From Nocardia iowensis (GTDB lineage Bacteria > Actinomycetota > Actinomycetes > Mycobacteriales > Mycobacteriaceae), in assembly GCF_019222765.1 (NCBI RefSeq), contig NZ_CP078145.1, positions 2,170,001 to 2,234,000 of the forward strand: DNA of 64,000 bases, in the 5' to 3' direction. Below the pieces are notes generated by a model. It made no database searches. It saw only the letters and a program-made list of their open reading frames with translations, and was not told the DNA's origin. The position numbers were made by a program, and so were the translations under genes. This document shows positions 7,911 through 17,973 of the stretch, one piece after another. The number at the start of each line of letters is the position of its first letter. Position 1 is the stretch's first letter.

Positions 7911-8981
7911 TCAGGAGCGCGCTTCGATCTTCAGATCGCCGGAGACGACCCCACGGGTCATCGGCCGTGCCAGCATGTCGTGCGGGAACCCCAGTTCGAT
8001 GGCGCTGACCTGCGCCAATCGAGCCAGCTGGGCGGCGTCGAATTCGACGTCGAGCGCGCCGAGATTGTCCGTCAACTGGGTGGCGGTGCGGGCACCGATG
8101 ATGGGCGCGGTCACCCCGGGATTCCGCAAGGTCCAAGCCAGCGCGACCTGCGCGGGAGTCTTGCCGAGCTCGCCCGCCACCTCCTTGACGACGTCGGCGA
8201 TGGTCAGCGCGCGCTCGGTGAGCGCACCGTTGGCGGCGGCCACGTTTTTCCTGGTGCCCTCGGGCGAGCCCGCTGCCTCGTGGTCGAGGTCGGCCCGGCT
8301 GTACTTGCCGGTGAGCACGCCGCTGGCGAGCGGCGACCACGGGATCACCCCGAGACCCATCTCCCGCGCCATCGGAATGAGGTCGCGTTCGACGGTCCGC
8401 TCGGCCAGGTTGTATTCGATCTGCAACGCGACCAGCGGTGCCCAGCCGCGCAGGTCGGCGATCGCCTGCATGCGGGAGACCTGCCAGGCCGGTGCATCGG
8501 AGATGCCGACGTAGAGCACCTTGCCCGAACGCACGAGATCGTCCATGCCACGCAGGATTTCGTCTACGGGGGTGAGGAAATCCCAGGCGTGCAGATACAG
8601 CAGATCGAGGTAGTCGGTGTTGAGCTTGCGCAGGCTCGCCTCGACCGAGGCGAACATGCTCTTGCGGTGGTTCCCACCGGAATTGGGGTCGCCGGGGCGG
8701 CGCAGCATGGTGTATTTCGTTGCCAGCACCAGGCTTTCGCGGTTGTTCACGGTGAATTCGCCGAGAAGTTGCTCGGAGGTGCCGTTGGTGTACTGGCTCG
8801 CGGTGTCGATGAAGTTTCCGCCGCGATCGAGGTAGGTGTCGAACATCTTGCGCGACTCGTCTCGGTCGGCGCCCCAACCCCAGTCGGCGCCGAAGGTCAT
8901 CGTGCCGAGAGACAGCGGAGACACCCGAAGACCCGAGCGGCCGAGCAGCCGGTAGGTATCGAGGGTGAGTGCTCCGGACAT
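7911..8981 (-). CDS. Aldo/keto reductase
   Basis: NADPH-dependent oxidoreductase of 356 aa with the complete AKR (beta/alpha)8 signature. It has GRSGLRVSPLSLGTMTFG at the N-terminus, the catalytic Asp and Tyr in NFIDTASQYTNGTSE, Lys in LVLATKYT, His in YLDLLYLHAWD, and the cofactor-binding WSPLASGVLTGKY and PIIGARTATQLTDNL near the C-terminus. The substrate is probably an aldehyde or ketone but cannot be told. AAGGAG lies nine bases before ATG. It is divergent from an XRE/MmyB-type regulator starting 123 bp away, a layout suggesting that the regulator controls this gene. Confidence 0.93.
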   Translation of the reverse strand: MSGALTLDTYRLLGRSGLRVSPLSLGTMTFGADWGWGADRDESRKMFDTYLDRGGNFIDTASQYTNGTSEQLLGEFTVNNRESLVLATKYTMLRRPGDPNSGGNHRKSMFASVEASLRKLNTDYLDLLYLHAWDFLTPVDEILRGMDDLVRSGKVLYVGISDAPAWQVSRMQAIADLRGWAPLVALQIEYNLAERTVERDLIPMAREMGLGVIPWSPLASGVLTGKYSRADLDHEAAGSPEGTRKNVAAANGALTERALTIADVVKEVAGELGKTPAQVALAWTLRNPGVTAPIIGARTATQLTDNLGALDVEFDAAQLARLAQVSAIELGFPHDMLARPMTRGVVSGDLKIEARS

Positions 8982-9104
8982 GTCCAGCTCCTTGTCGTTG
9001 GTGCTTCCTTTGTGATGAAGCCCAGTCTGGAGCGGTGCCGGGGGAACGGTAAGGGAAGGTTTTTCCTGGGAAAGCCAGTCCTATGCAGCCGTAATATCGA
9101 GGCG

Positions 9105-9968
9105 ATGACTGGAACGGTGAATGCGACGCAGGAACTGGCGGCTTTCTTGCGCGCCCGGCGCGAACGTCTCACACCCGGCGACGTCGGCCTGCCGCCGCGC
9201 AGGCAGGCGCGGCGCACGCCAGGGCTGCGGCGCGAAGAGGTCGCGGAGCTGGCCGGTGTGAGCACCGACTACGTCGTCCGGCTGGAACAGGGGCGTGGAC
9301 TGCGGCCGTCCGCGGACGTGTTGGAGGCCCTGTCCCGGGCGCTGCGACTGACCGCCGACGAGCGCGCCTACCTGTTCGACCTGGCCCAGCAGCGGCCGCC
9401 GAACCCCGGGAAACCGAGCACGGTGCCCGCGCCCGCGCTGGCCATGCTGGTGCGTGATCTCTCGCCGCTACCGGCGATGCTCGTCAATCATCGCTACGAC
9501 ATCCTGGCCTGGAACCAGGAGATGGCGCGGCTGATCGTCGACTTCGACACGCTGCCGCCGCAGCAGCGCAACACTATGTGGCTGTGCCTGATGGAGCCGA
9601 GCATGCGCGACTTCTACGTCGAGCGGGAACGCATCATCCGGGAGGGTATCGCGGATCTGCGGGCGGCCTGGGCGGCGCATCCGGACGATCAGGCGCTCGG
9701 CGACCTGATCGCGGAGTTCACGGCGCACAGCGCGGAGTTCGCGCAGGGTTGGGCTCGACACGATGTCAGGGTGCAGGGCCGCGGCGCCAAACCGCTGCGG
9801 CACCCGGTGGTCGGTCGGCTGGTGGTCGATTACGAGGTGCTGATGCCGGTGCAGGATCCCGATCAGCGCGTCATCATCTATCGCGCGGCCGATGCGGAGT
9901 CCCAGACGGCGCTGGACCGGCTGGCCGCCGATCCGGCACCGTCGTCGTGGCTTATTCCACCGAGCTGA
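9105..9968 (+). CDS. XRE family regulator with MmyB-like ligand-binding domain
   Basis: Protein of 287 aa. Residues about 8-80 form a Cro/CI-type helix-turn-helix preceded by the typical RARRERLTPGDVGLP and PGLRREEVAELAGVSTDYVV. The rest (LVNHRYDILAWNQEMARLI ... WARHDVRVQG ... HPVVGRLVVDYEVL) is the MmyB-like PAS-fold ligand-binding domain that binds fatty-acid-type ligands in related regulators. It is divergent from the aldo/keto reductase. TAATAT at 9092-9097 lies eight bases before the ATG at 9105 and may be a leaderless -10. The frame is open far upstream, but the protein begins at 9105 by homology pattern. Confidence 0.9.
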   Translation: MTGTVNATQELAAFLRARRERLTPGDVGLPPRRQARRTPGLRREEVAELAGVSTDYVVRLEQGRGLRPSADVLEALSRALRLTADERAYLFDLAQQRPPNPGKPSTVPAPALAMLVRDLSPLPAMLVNHRYDILAWNQEMARLIVDFDTLPPQQRNTMWLCLMEPSMRDFYVERERIIREGIADLRAAWAAHPDDQALGDLIAEFTAHSAEFAQGWARHDVRVQGRGAKPLRHPVVGRLVVDYEVLMPVQDPDQRVIIYRAADAESQTALDRLAADPAPSSWLIPPS

Positions 9969-10200
9969 GTACCAGCTCCTCGTCCTCTTCGGCCTCGTCG
10001 TACCGGCCGTCCCACTCGTCGTAGACGGGTACTTCTTCGTCCCTCGTGACAACCCACTCCAACGAGTACGTGCCCTCATCGTCGATGGGAACCATCACGT
10101 TCTCGATCTTCACCCCGATGCCCAGGACCTCGGCGGCCCGGATCACGTCGGGCAGATCCTCGCCACGGACCACGGTCTGATTGGCGTAAACGGTAACCAT
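9952..10200 (-). CDS. Small acidic protein, conserved type, unknown function
   Basis: Protein of 82 aa, MVTVYANQTVVRGEDLPDV at the start and an Asp/Glu-rich tail (YDEAEEDEELVLSSVE). No domain recognised. The 3' end overlaps the end of the convergent XRE regulator by 17 bp. The start at 10200 is preferred over an upstream ATG at 10266 because the preceding residues look non-coding. It lies downstream of the rpsT terminator on the same strand and so has its own promoter. It is likely real because the codon third positions are GC-rich throughout, but no role can be given. Confidence 0.65.
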   Translation of the reverse strand: MVTVYANQTVVRGEDLPDVIRAAEVLGIGVKIENVMVPIDDEGTYSLEWVVTRDEEVPVYDEWDGRYDEAEEDEELVLSSVE

Positions 10201-10297
10201 GCGCCGAATGGTAGCTGGAACCACCGACAGGCTGTGGGCCGATCCAGAATCCCCGGAGATGAACACTCGGCGCGGCCCGGTCTAGCGGGGGGCACGA

Positions 10298-10332
10298 CAA
10301 AAGCCGCCGTGGTCGTCGAGGCCACGGCGGCT
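10298..10332 (-). terminator. Rho-independent terminator of rpsT
   Basis: Perfect 11-bp stem (AGCCGCCGTGG at 10302-10312 with CCACGGCGGCT at 10322-10332) and a nine-base loop. Read on the minus strand it is followed by TTTTG. It sits 37 bp past the rpsT stop. Confidence 0.9.
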
Positions 10333-10368
10333 GCGTCAAAGAATGCGGTACCGAATCGGTACCGGAAA

Positions 10369-10629
10369 TCAGATCTTGTTCAGAGCCAGCGCGAGCGCGG
10401 ACTTCTTGTTGGCGGCCTGGTTGGCGTGGATGACGCCCTTCGAGGCAGCCTTGTCGAGCTTGCGGCTCGCGAACTGGAGCTGCGCGGCGGCCTTCTCTTT
10501 GTCGCCGGCCGCGGCGGCTTCCCGGAAGCTGCGGATCGCGGTGCGCAGCGCGGACTTGACCGACTGGTTACGCTTACGCGCTTCCTCGTTGGTACGGATC
10601 CGCTTCAACTGGGACTTGATGTTGGCCAC
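10369..10629 (-). CDS. rpsT: 30S ribosomal protein S20
   Basis: Protein of 86 aa beginning [20 protein letters not shown], the invariant start of S20, followed by [16 protein letters not shown] and [21 protein letters not shown]20 binds 16S rRNA in the small subunit body. The start is GTG at 10629, with GAGGA about ten bases upstream; a longer reading to 10857 is not S20-like. It is monocistronic, closed by the strong hairpin at 10298-10332. Its position after holA and before lepA is conserved in Mycobacteriales. Confidence 0.98.
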   Translation of the reverse strand: MANIKSQLKRIRTNEEARKRNQSVKSALRTAIRSFREAAAAGDKEKAAAQLQFASRKLDKAASKGVIHANQAANKKSALALALNKI

Positions 10630-10903
10630 GCCTGTTTCCTCGTGTTCCTGTCGCTGAGTGGTATGTGCTGGAAAAGTTCCTACGCGTGCGTCGCACCCTG
10701 AGTGAACGGGTAACGCAACGCCGAAGGTCGAGGATACCAGCCGCCGCTCGGCGCACGAAATCAGCACCTGGCCGCCGGGCAGGGAGACACGCTGCGGAGA
10801 TCGTTGTCGGCGGTAGATCGGGCGCGTAGCGTTCGAACCGCAGCACCCTGTGCACAAGTCTTGCGGCAGTGACGGGTAAACACGCGGAGAGGCGGGCTGG
10901 CAG

Positions 10904-11692
10904 ATGTCTCCAACGGCTCAAGAAGTTGTCGAAGAGGTCGCCGAGTACGGGCCGATCTCCGACGCCAAGAGATGGGGTGCGGAGGCGCTCGGCACGTTCG
11001 TCCTGGTGATCGGCGGCGTCGGTACGGCGGTGCTGGCGGGCGAGCGGGTCGGTGCGCTGGGGGTTGCGCTCGCCTTCGGGCTCACGCTGTTGTTCCTCGT
11101 CTACGCGATCGGGCCGATCTCGGGCTGTCACGTCAATCCGGCGGTGACGGTCGGACATCTGCTGCTCGGCCGGATCGGGGCGGTCACCGCGGTCGGGTAT
11201 TGGATCGCGCAGCTGATCGGCGGGTTCCTGGCCGGGCTTGTGCTGTTCGCGCTGGCGAAGAACCTGCCGTCCTACGATCGCGCGGTCGACGGGCTCGGCG
11301 CGAACGGCTGGGGGCAGCACAGTCCGTCGGCGCAGCGCGGGCCGCTGGGGGAGGTCGTGCTGCAGAACGGATACGGAATGGCGGCGATGATCATCATCGA
11401 GGTCATGCTGACCGCGCTGCTGGTTTTCGTGGTGCTCGCCTCGACCGATCAGCTCTCCGATGTCCCGCTGGCCGGTTTGTCGATCGGCGTGACGCTGGCG
11501 GTCATCCATCTGATCTCGATCCCGGTGGACAACACGTCGGTCAACCCGGCGCGCAGCCTCGGCGTCGCGCCCTACCAGGACGGTGCGATGGCCCAGGTCT
11601 GGGCGTTCGTGGTGTTCCCGCTGATCGGTGGCGCGCTCGGTGCGCTGGTGTACGGGCTGCTGTTCGGACGGTCCCGCAACATGCTCTCTTGA
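10904..11692 (+). CDS. aqpZ: Aquaporin / MIP family channel
   Basis: Six-helix membrane channel of 262 aa with both half-helix motifs, [14 protein letters not shown] (NPA 1) and [13 protein letters not shown] (NPA 2), spaced as in MIP channels. The His just before the first NPA half-helix and TSVNPARS resemble AqpZ rather than glycerol facilitators, so water is the likely substrate. It has an unusual charged N-terminal extension ([17 protein letters not shown]) and a longer loop after helix 3 ([19 protein letters not shown]). It is a single-gene unit, closed by a hairpin just downstream. The gene symbol is by similarity. Confidence 0.9.
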   Translation: MSPTAQEVVEEVAEYGPISDAKRWGAEALGTFVLVIGGVGTAVLAGERVGALGVALAFGLTLLFLVYAIGPISGCHVNPAVTVGHLLLGRIGAVTAVGYWIAQLIGGFLAGLVLFALAKNLPSYDRAVDGLGANGWGQHSPSAQRGPLGEVVLQNGYGMAAMIIIEVMLTALLVFVVLASTDQLSDVPLAGLSIGVTLAVIHLISIPVDNTSVNPARSLGVAPYQDGAMAQVWAFVVFPLIGGALGALVYGLLFGRSRNMLS

Positions 11693-11704
11693 GTTGACTA
11701 GGAC

Positions 11705-11739
11705 AGGCCCACCGGCAGCACGGCGATGTCGGTGGGCCT
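11705..11739 (+). terminator. Terminator hairpin after the aquaporin gene
   Basis: Perfect 10-bp stem, AGGCCCACCG at 11705-11714 with CGGTGGGCCT at 11730-11739, loop of 15 bases, followed by a weak T-containing tail (GTTGCTATTC). It lies between convergent genes and may serve both. Confidence 0.75.
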
Positions 11740-11743
11740 GTTG

Positions 11744-12148
11744 CTATTCGGCCGGGTTCGGAATCGCGTTGCAGGTCAAGGCGATCAGCGCGGGGAGCGG
11801 GAACAGCAGCAGGAACAGGTTGGGGATCCACCAGGTGAGGCTGAAATCGCCGCGCAGCGCCCAGAAAGCGATCGCTTGGAGCCCGGCGGTGCTGGTCAGC
11901 GTGAGCGAAATGGTCATCAGTACCCGCCAGCCGTTGGTGCGGCACAGGCTGGCCAGGCCGGTGGCGCTGGCCGCGAGATCGAGCACGACGAACGAGAAGT
12001 TCCAGTCGCTCAGAATCGGATTCGCGTAGTCCTTGTAAGCCAACTCCGGCGGGATGACCTGGGCGAAGGCAATCGCCCAATACACCAGGAAGCCGATATC
12101 GGTGACCAGCATGGCGAGCTTGGTCGGGCCCAGGACGCGATTCAACAC
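11744..12148 (-). CDS. DUF5360 family (YvaD-like) membrane protein
   Basis: Protein of 134 aa with four predicted membrane helices: LAMLVTDIGFLVYWAIAFA, NFSFVVLDLAASATGLA, VLMTISLTLTSTAGLQAIAF and LFLLLFPLPALIALT. The pattern matches the small YvaD/DUF5360 family of unknown function. GTG at 12148 (VLNRVLGPTKLAML) is taken as start; residues reading further upstream overlap the next gene and look non-coding. It lies 19 bp downstream of the MazF-fold gene on the same strand and may be co-transcribed with it. Confidence 0.75.
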   Translation of the reverse strand: MLNRVLGPTKLAMLVTDIGFLVYWAIAFAQVIPPELAYKDYANPILSDWNFSFVVLDLAASATGLASLCRTNGWRVLMTISLTLTSTAGLQAIAFWALRGDFSLTWWIPNLFLLLFPLPALIALTCNAIPNPAE

Positions 12149-12167
12149 GGGTAGAACCGTATTCGAC

Positions 12168-12719
12168 TCAGTGCCAGGCGTATTCGGCGCACAAGCGGTG
12201 GGCGACAAGGTCGAATGTCTTGCGCGCCAAGATGGCTCCTTCGCGCCGAATCCCGGCTTCCGGCACATCCAGGACACGGTCCAGCCGAACCCAGCTCGGC
12301 CTGCCCTCGGGATCCCAACTGCCGCTGCCGATGCCGACCCAATTCGGGTCGTACGCCCGCTCCGCCTTCGATGACAGCATCAATCCGAGCAGTGTCCGGC
12401 GATCCCGCCCGACCACCAGCACCGGCCGATCCTTGCCATTGCTCGGATCGTCCTCGAACGGCACCCAGGTCCACACGACCTCCCCCGGATCGGCCCGCCC
12501 GTCCAACTGCGGCGAATACACGATCTGGCGCGCCCGCTCGGCCGTCGGCACCGGAGTCGACGCCGTCGGCCGCACCTTTACCGCCGGCGTCCGCCGCTGC
12601 GCCAACGACCCGACCAGCCGTTCCACCAACTTCGGTCCCTGCTGCTTGACAATCCTGGGACCCTGCTCCTTAGCGATAAGTCCGAGCTGCTTGCCGAGAG
12701 AGTTCCACCTTCGGGCCAT
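12168..12719 (-). CDS. PemK/MazF-fold protein, conserved partner of lepA
   Basis: Protein of 183 aa. The N-terminus is basic and helical (MARRWNSLGKQLGLIAKEQ). The second half has a MazF/PemK fold: PGEVVWTWVPFEDDPSNGKDRPVLVVGRD carries the conserved GxVxWxxxPFEDDPxxxKxRPVLVV motif. The protein is much longer than a free-standing toxin and lacks an antitoxin gene. A similar protein (Rv2405 in M. tuberculosis) lies next to lepA there, so this looks like a conserved housekeeping protein rather than a mobile toxin. Divergent from lepA. Start chosen at MARRW; an upstream in-frame extension is not conserved-looking. Confidence 0.82.
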   Translation of the reverse strand: MARRWNSLGKQLGLIAKEQGPRIVKQQGPKLVERLVGSLAQRRTPAVKVRPTASTPVPTAERARQIVYSPQLDGRADPGEVVWTWVPFEDDPSNGKDRPVLVVGRDRRTLLGLMLSSKAERAYDPNWVGIGSGSWDPEGRPSWVRLDRVLDVPEAGIRREGAILARKTFDLVAHRLCAEYAWH

Positions 12720-12923
12720 GTTCGAAATATAACGGCGCCCCGCCCTCTTCTCACCCGCGCCGCGAGTGGCTGTGGTACTGCGAATGTGCTGATCTGGGGC
12801 CGCTATCGCAGTTCTCGACGGTGAAAATGCCAGCGTGCCGGGCTTGGGTGGCACCGCTGGGGAAAGCTTCGTACTGCTCATGGGACGATAGACGGCAGTT
12901 TGCCGATACCCATGAGGAGTGGA

Positions 12924-14771
<1,848 letters not shown>

Positions 14772-14812
14772 TAGTAGTGTCGGCCGCACACTGATCGCGA
14801 AGGAGTTCGGTC

Positions 14813-15032
14813 ATGTCGCTGCCTACTTGGGCCACCGACCCGTCCAGTCTGGTGGTCACCGAGGAGCAGTACGAGGCTCTGCCAGCGGAGGTGTGCCGGA
14901 CGATCGAGGTCGTCGACGGTCGGGTCGTGTTCTGTGAGTCTCCGACGCCTCCCGCATCGAGGTTCGCTTGTGGTGGATCTACCCGAGGGGATGAAGGTCA
15001 GCATCTCGTTCGAGGACCTCGAACGGATCTGA
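14813..15032 (+). pseudogene. Uma2 family endonuclease remnant with internal deletion
   Basis: The first ~45 codons (MSLPTWATDPSSLVVTEEQY ... TIEVVDGRVVFCESPTP) read as the N-terminus of a Uma2-type restriction-endonuclease-fold protein. The sequence then jumps into a different frame that reads LVVDLPEGMKVSISFEDLER and a stop at 15030-15032, which is the usual Uma2 C-terminus. The central ~110 residues with the PD-(D/E)xK catalytic residues are gone. GAAGGAG precedes the ATG at 14813, so the start signals remain. This is a decayed gene; whether the 80-aa fusion frame is still translated is unknown. Confidence 0.8.
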
Positions 15033-15069
15033 GGGCGGGCCAGTCCAGTGGATAGGCCATGACAGTGGG

Positions 15070-16433
15070 TCAGGTGCTTGCCGTGATACGCACGCGCAGG
15101 CGGGTGCCGCCTAGTGGGCTGTGATCGAGTTCGGCTGTGCCGGAATGCAATTCGGCTTGTTGACGGACCAGGGCCAGGCCGAGGCCCGAGCCGGGGGAGC
15201 CGGGGCCTTTGCTGAAGCGGTCGAAAGCGTTGGGGCGCACGGTATCCGGGACGCCTCGACCGTTGTCATCGATGAGGATTTCGATGGTGTGGTCGGCAGC
15301 GGGATGGACCGTGACGGTGACCGTGTCCGCGTGACCGTGCTCGACGGCATTCGCGACCGCGTTGGTGACGATCAGCATGAGCCCGCCGGGCAGGCCGGTC
15401 ACCGTGATCGGGTCGCATTCGGCGAGGTCGATGCGGACGTCGGGGTGTCGGCGCTGTGCGTCTTGTACTGCGCGGTCGAGGGTTTCGCAGAGGTCGAAGG
15501 GTTCGAACGCGTCGGGTTCGGTGAGTTCGCCGACGGCGAGACGCTCCAGATCGGTGAGGGTGTTCTCGATCTGCTGCTCGGCGAAGAGCACCTCGGTGAG
15601 GATGGCGCCGCGCTGTTCGGCGGGAATTTCCTTGGTGGCCAGCACTTGTAGATCGGTACGCAGCGCGGTGAGCGGGGTGCGCAGCTCGTGGGCGCAGACG
15701 GCGGCGAAATCGCGAGCGCTGGTGAGGGCGTGGTTGGTGGCGCGGTGCGCGGCCTCCAACCGGGCCAGCATGCGGGTGATGGCGTCGGACAGTTCCTCCG
15801 CCTCCCTGGCGCCGCGGCCGGACAGCGGCGGCAGCTCTTCGAGGGTGTCGATGCCGTGGGTGGCGGCGGCCAGCCTGCGCAGCGGTCGCGCGGCGTAACC
15901 GGCCAGGAACCAGCCGAGCACGGCGGCGATCAGCGCACCGGCCACGCCGATCCCGAGACCGATCAACTGGCTGCGGTGGATGGCGGAGGCGACCACATCG
16001 CGGTTCGGGTCCAGCGCCACCAGCACGCCGGGCAGACCGTCGACCCGGGTCACGGCCACGTCGCTGGGCATGCCGGGCGCGAGTGCGCTCTCCTCGGGTA
16101 TGTCGGTCATGTATCCGGGTGCATCGGGTGGTCGAGTCGGCGCGGGTGCTTCGGTCTCCCGAGTCGGCGCGGACGCCCGATCCGGCGCGGGCGCCTGACC
16201 CGGCGCGGGTGCCGCCGGGGGCGGTGGGGCGGGCGGCGGCGGAACCGTCTCCGCCGGAACACCTTTCAATGGCGGCGCGACCCGCACCGCCATCGAGGAG
16301 ACGGTCTCGTCCAGCTGCCGCTCGCCGGTCGCGTTCAGCAACGCGGCGAAGGTAATGGTCAGGGTGAGCGCGACCAGCGCGGCGACCACGCCGGAGACCA
16401 GCGCCACCCGGGTACGCAGCGACGGTGAACGTT

Positions 16434-16437
<4 letters not shown>
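15070..16437 (-). CDS. Sensor histidine kinase, PrrB-like
   Basis: Membrane kinase of 455 aa. TM1 is at about residues 11-34, TM2 at 159-179, then a HAMP linker, the H-box CAHELRTPL with phospho-acceptor His250, an N-box ([10 protein letters not shown]), and G-boxes DNGRGVPD and GSGLGLALV. The extracytoplasmic loop contains an unusual Pro/Ala-rich stretch at about residues 60-108. GTG at 16437 overlaps the stop of the response regulator by 4 bp (GTGA), so the two are translationally coupled. Architecture and the partner resemble PrrA/PrrB of mycobacteria, but the signal sensed is not deducible. Confidence 0.92.
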
Positions 16438-17126
<689 letters not shown>

Positions 17127-17138
17127 GGATCAACATTA
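17127..17138 (-). promoter_or_regulatory. Leaderless -10 element of the two-component operon
   Basis: On the minus strand TAATGT (17138-17133) is followed by six bases and then the ATG at 17126. It fits the TANNNT leaderless promoter rule, and no Shine-Dalgarno sequence is present. Confidence 0.55.
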
Positions 17139-17149
17139 GTCCCGGCCGG

Positions 17150-17590
17150 TCAGCGGACGCTGGCGGCGACGCACGCGTGCTCGAGCGGGACCGCGGGCAC
17201 GGCACCGGGCGGCAGCTCGCGCTCGATGGTCACCCACGCACCGCCGTCATCGGCGGGCGTGATCACCACGGGTCCGGTCGGGTCGATCTCGTGGCACAGG
17301 ACAGGTTCGCCGGGCGCGACCGGCGCGGCAGGTGCGCCGGGGGCGACCGGTGGGGCGGGTACGCCGGGGACGACCGGCGCGGCAGGTGCGCCGGGGACGA
17401 CCGGCGGGGCAGGTACGCCGGGAGCGACCGGGTCGACCTGGATGATCCCGGGACCGGGCGGCGGCGGCATCGGCGGCCCCGGCAGCGCCGAGGCGGAACC
17501 CGCCATTCCCGCGACCACGGCGGCGGTGAGTGCGGTGCCGCTGAGCACGGCCGCGACGCGAGCGCCGCGGCGTCCGATGAGTGCCGTCAT
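17150..17590 (-). CDS. Secreted proline-rich repeat protein
   Basis: Protein of 146 aa with a Sec signal peptide (RRGARVAAVLSGTALTAAVV, cleavage probably after SASA near residue 34). A Pro-Gly-Ala-Val repeat region follows (units of nine residues such as VAPGAPAAP), then a small C-terminal domain containing two cysteines (VLCHEIDP ... LEHACVAASVR). AAGGAG precedes the ATG at 17590 with good spacing. The repeat is encoded by tandem 27-bp units at 17316-17431. It lies just upstream of the PrrA-like operon on the same strand. A role at the cell surface is likely; no family recognised. Confidence 0.75.
   Translation of the reverse strand: MTALIGRRGARVAAVLSGTALTAAVVAGMAGSASALPGPPMPPPPGPGIIQVDPVAPGVPAPPVVPGAPAAPVVPGVPAPPVAPGAPAAPVAPGEPVLCHEIDPTGPVVITPADDGGAWVTIERELPPGAVPAVPLEHACVAASVR
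17316..17431. repeat. Tandem 27-bp repeat inside the proline-rich gene
   Basis: Four full units start at 17316, 17343, 17370 and 17397, with a partial fifth at 17424. Each begins (G/A)CGACCGG and ends GCCGGGG or GCCGGGA. The repeat encodes nine-residue Pro/Ala/Val units in the secreted protein, so copy number may vary between strains. Confidence 0.85.
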
Positions 17591-17761
17591 GAGGGGTGTC
17601 TCCTTCAGATCGATGCTGCCGGCCGGTCGGCCCGACGAAATCGACGGTAGGGAAAGGATCTTCACCACTCGTTGAGCAATCGTTAGAGAACTCTTAGGGT
17701 CTCGTGACCGCTGTGCCGCCAAGGTGTGGAAGCGGCAGTATCGGACCTGGTCATCGAGCAT

Positions 17762-17973
17762 ATTTGAGGCGATGTCCAGTTGGGTAAGGCCACCAGAAAT
17801 AGGGCTTCCGTTCTGATTTTGGGAGTGGCAAGGTTGTCTTGCTCGCCCTCGCCGGATTCTCTACAGTCCTGAAGAATGTGACAGTCGGGTATTCCCGAAA
17901 TAGTGTTAGGTGATCTTCACTCGGTCCGGCCGGCGGTGAGGATGGCTGCTGGAACCCCCGAGATGGAGCTTCG
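17762..17973 (+). promoter_or_regulatory. Promoter region of the low-complexity protein/dynamin operon
   Basis: Intergenic stretch between divergent genes. A small dyad (TCGGG at 17885-17889 with CCCGA at 17894-17898) lies about 75 bp before the ATG, and GGAG is present six bases before ATG 17974. No sigma-factor boxes could be assigned with confidence. Confidence 0.3.
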
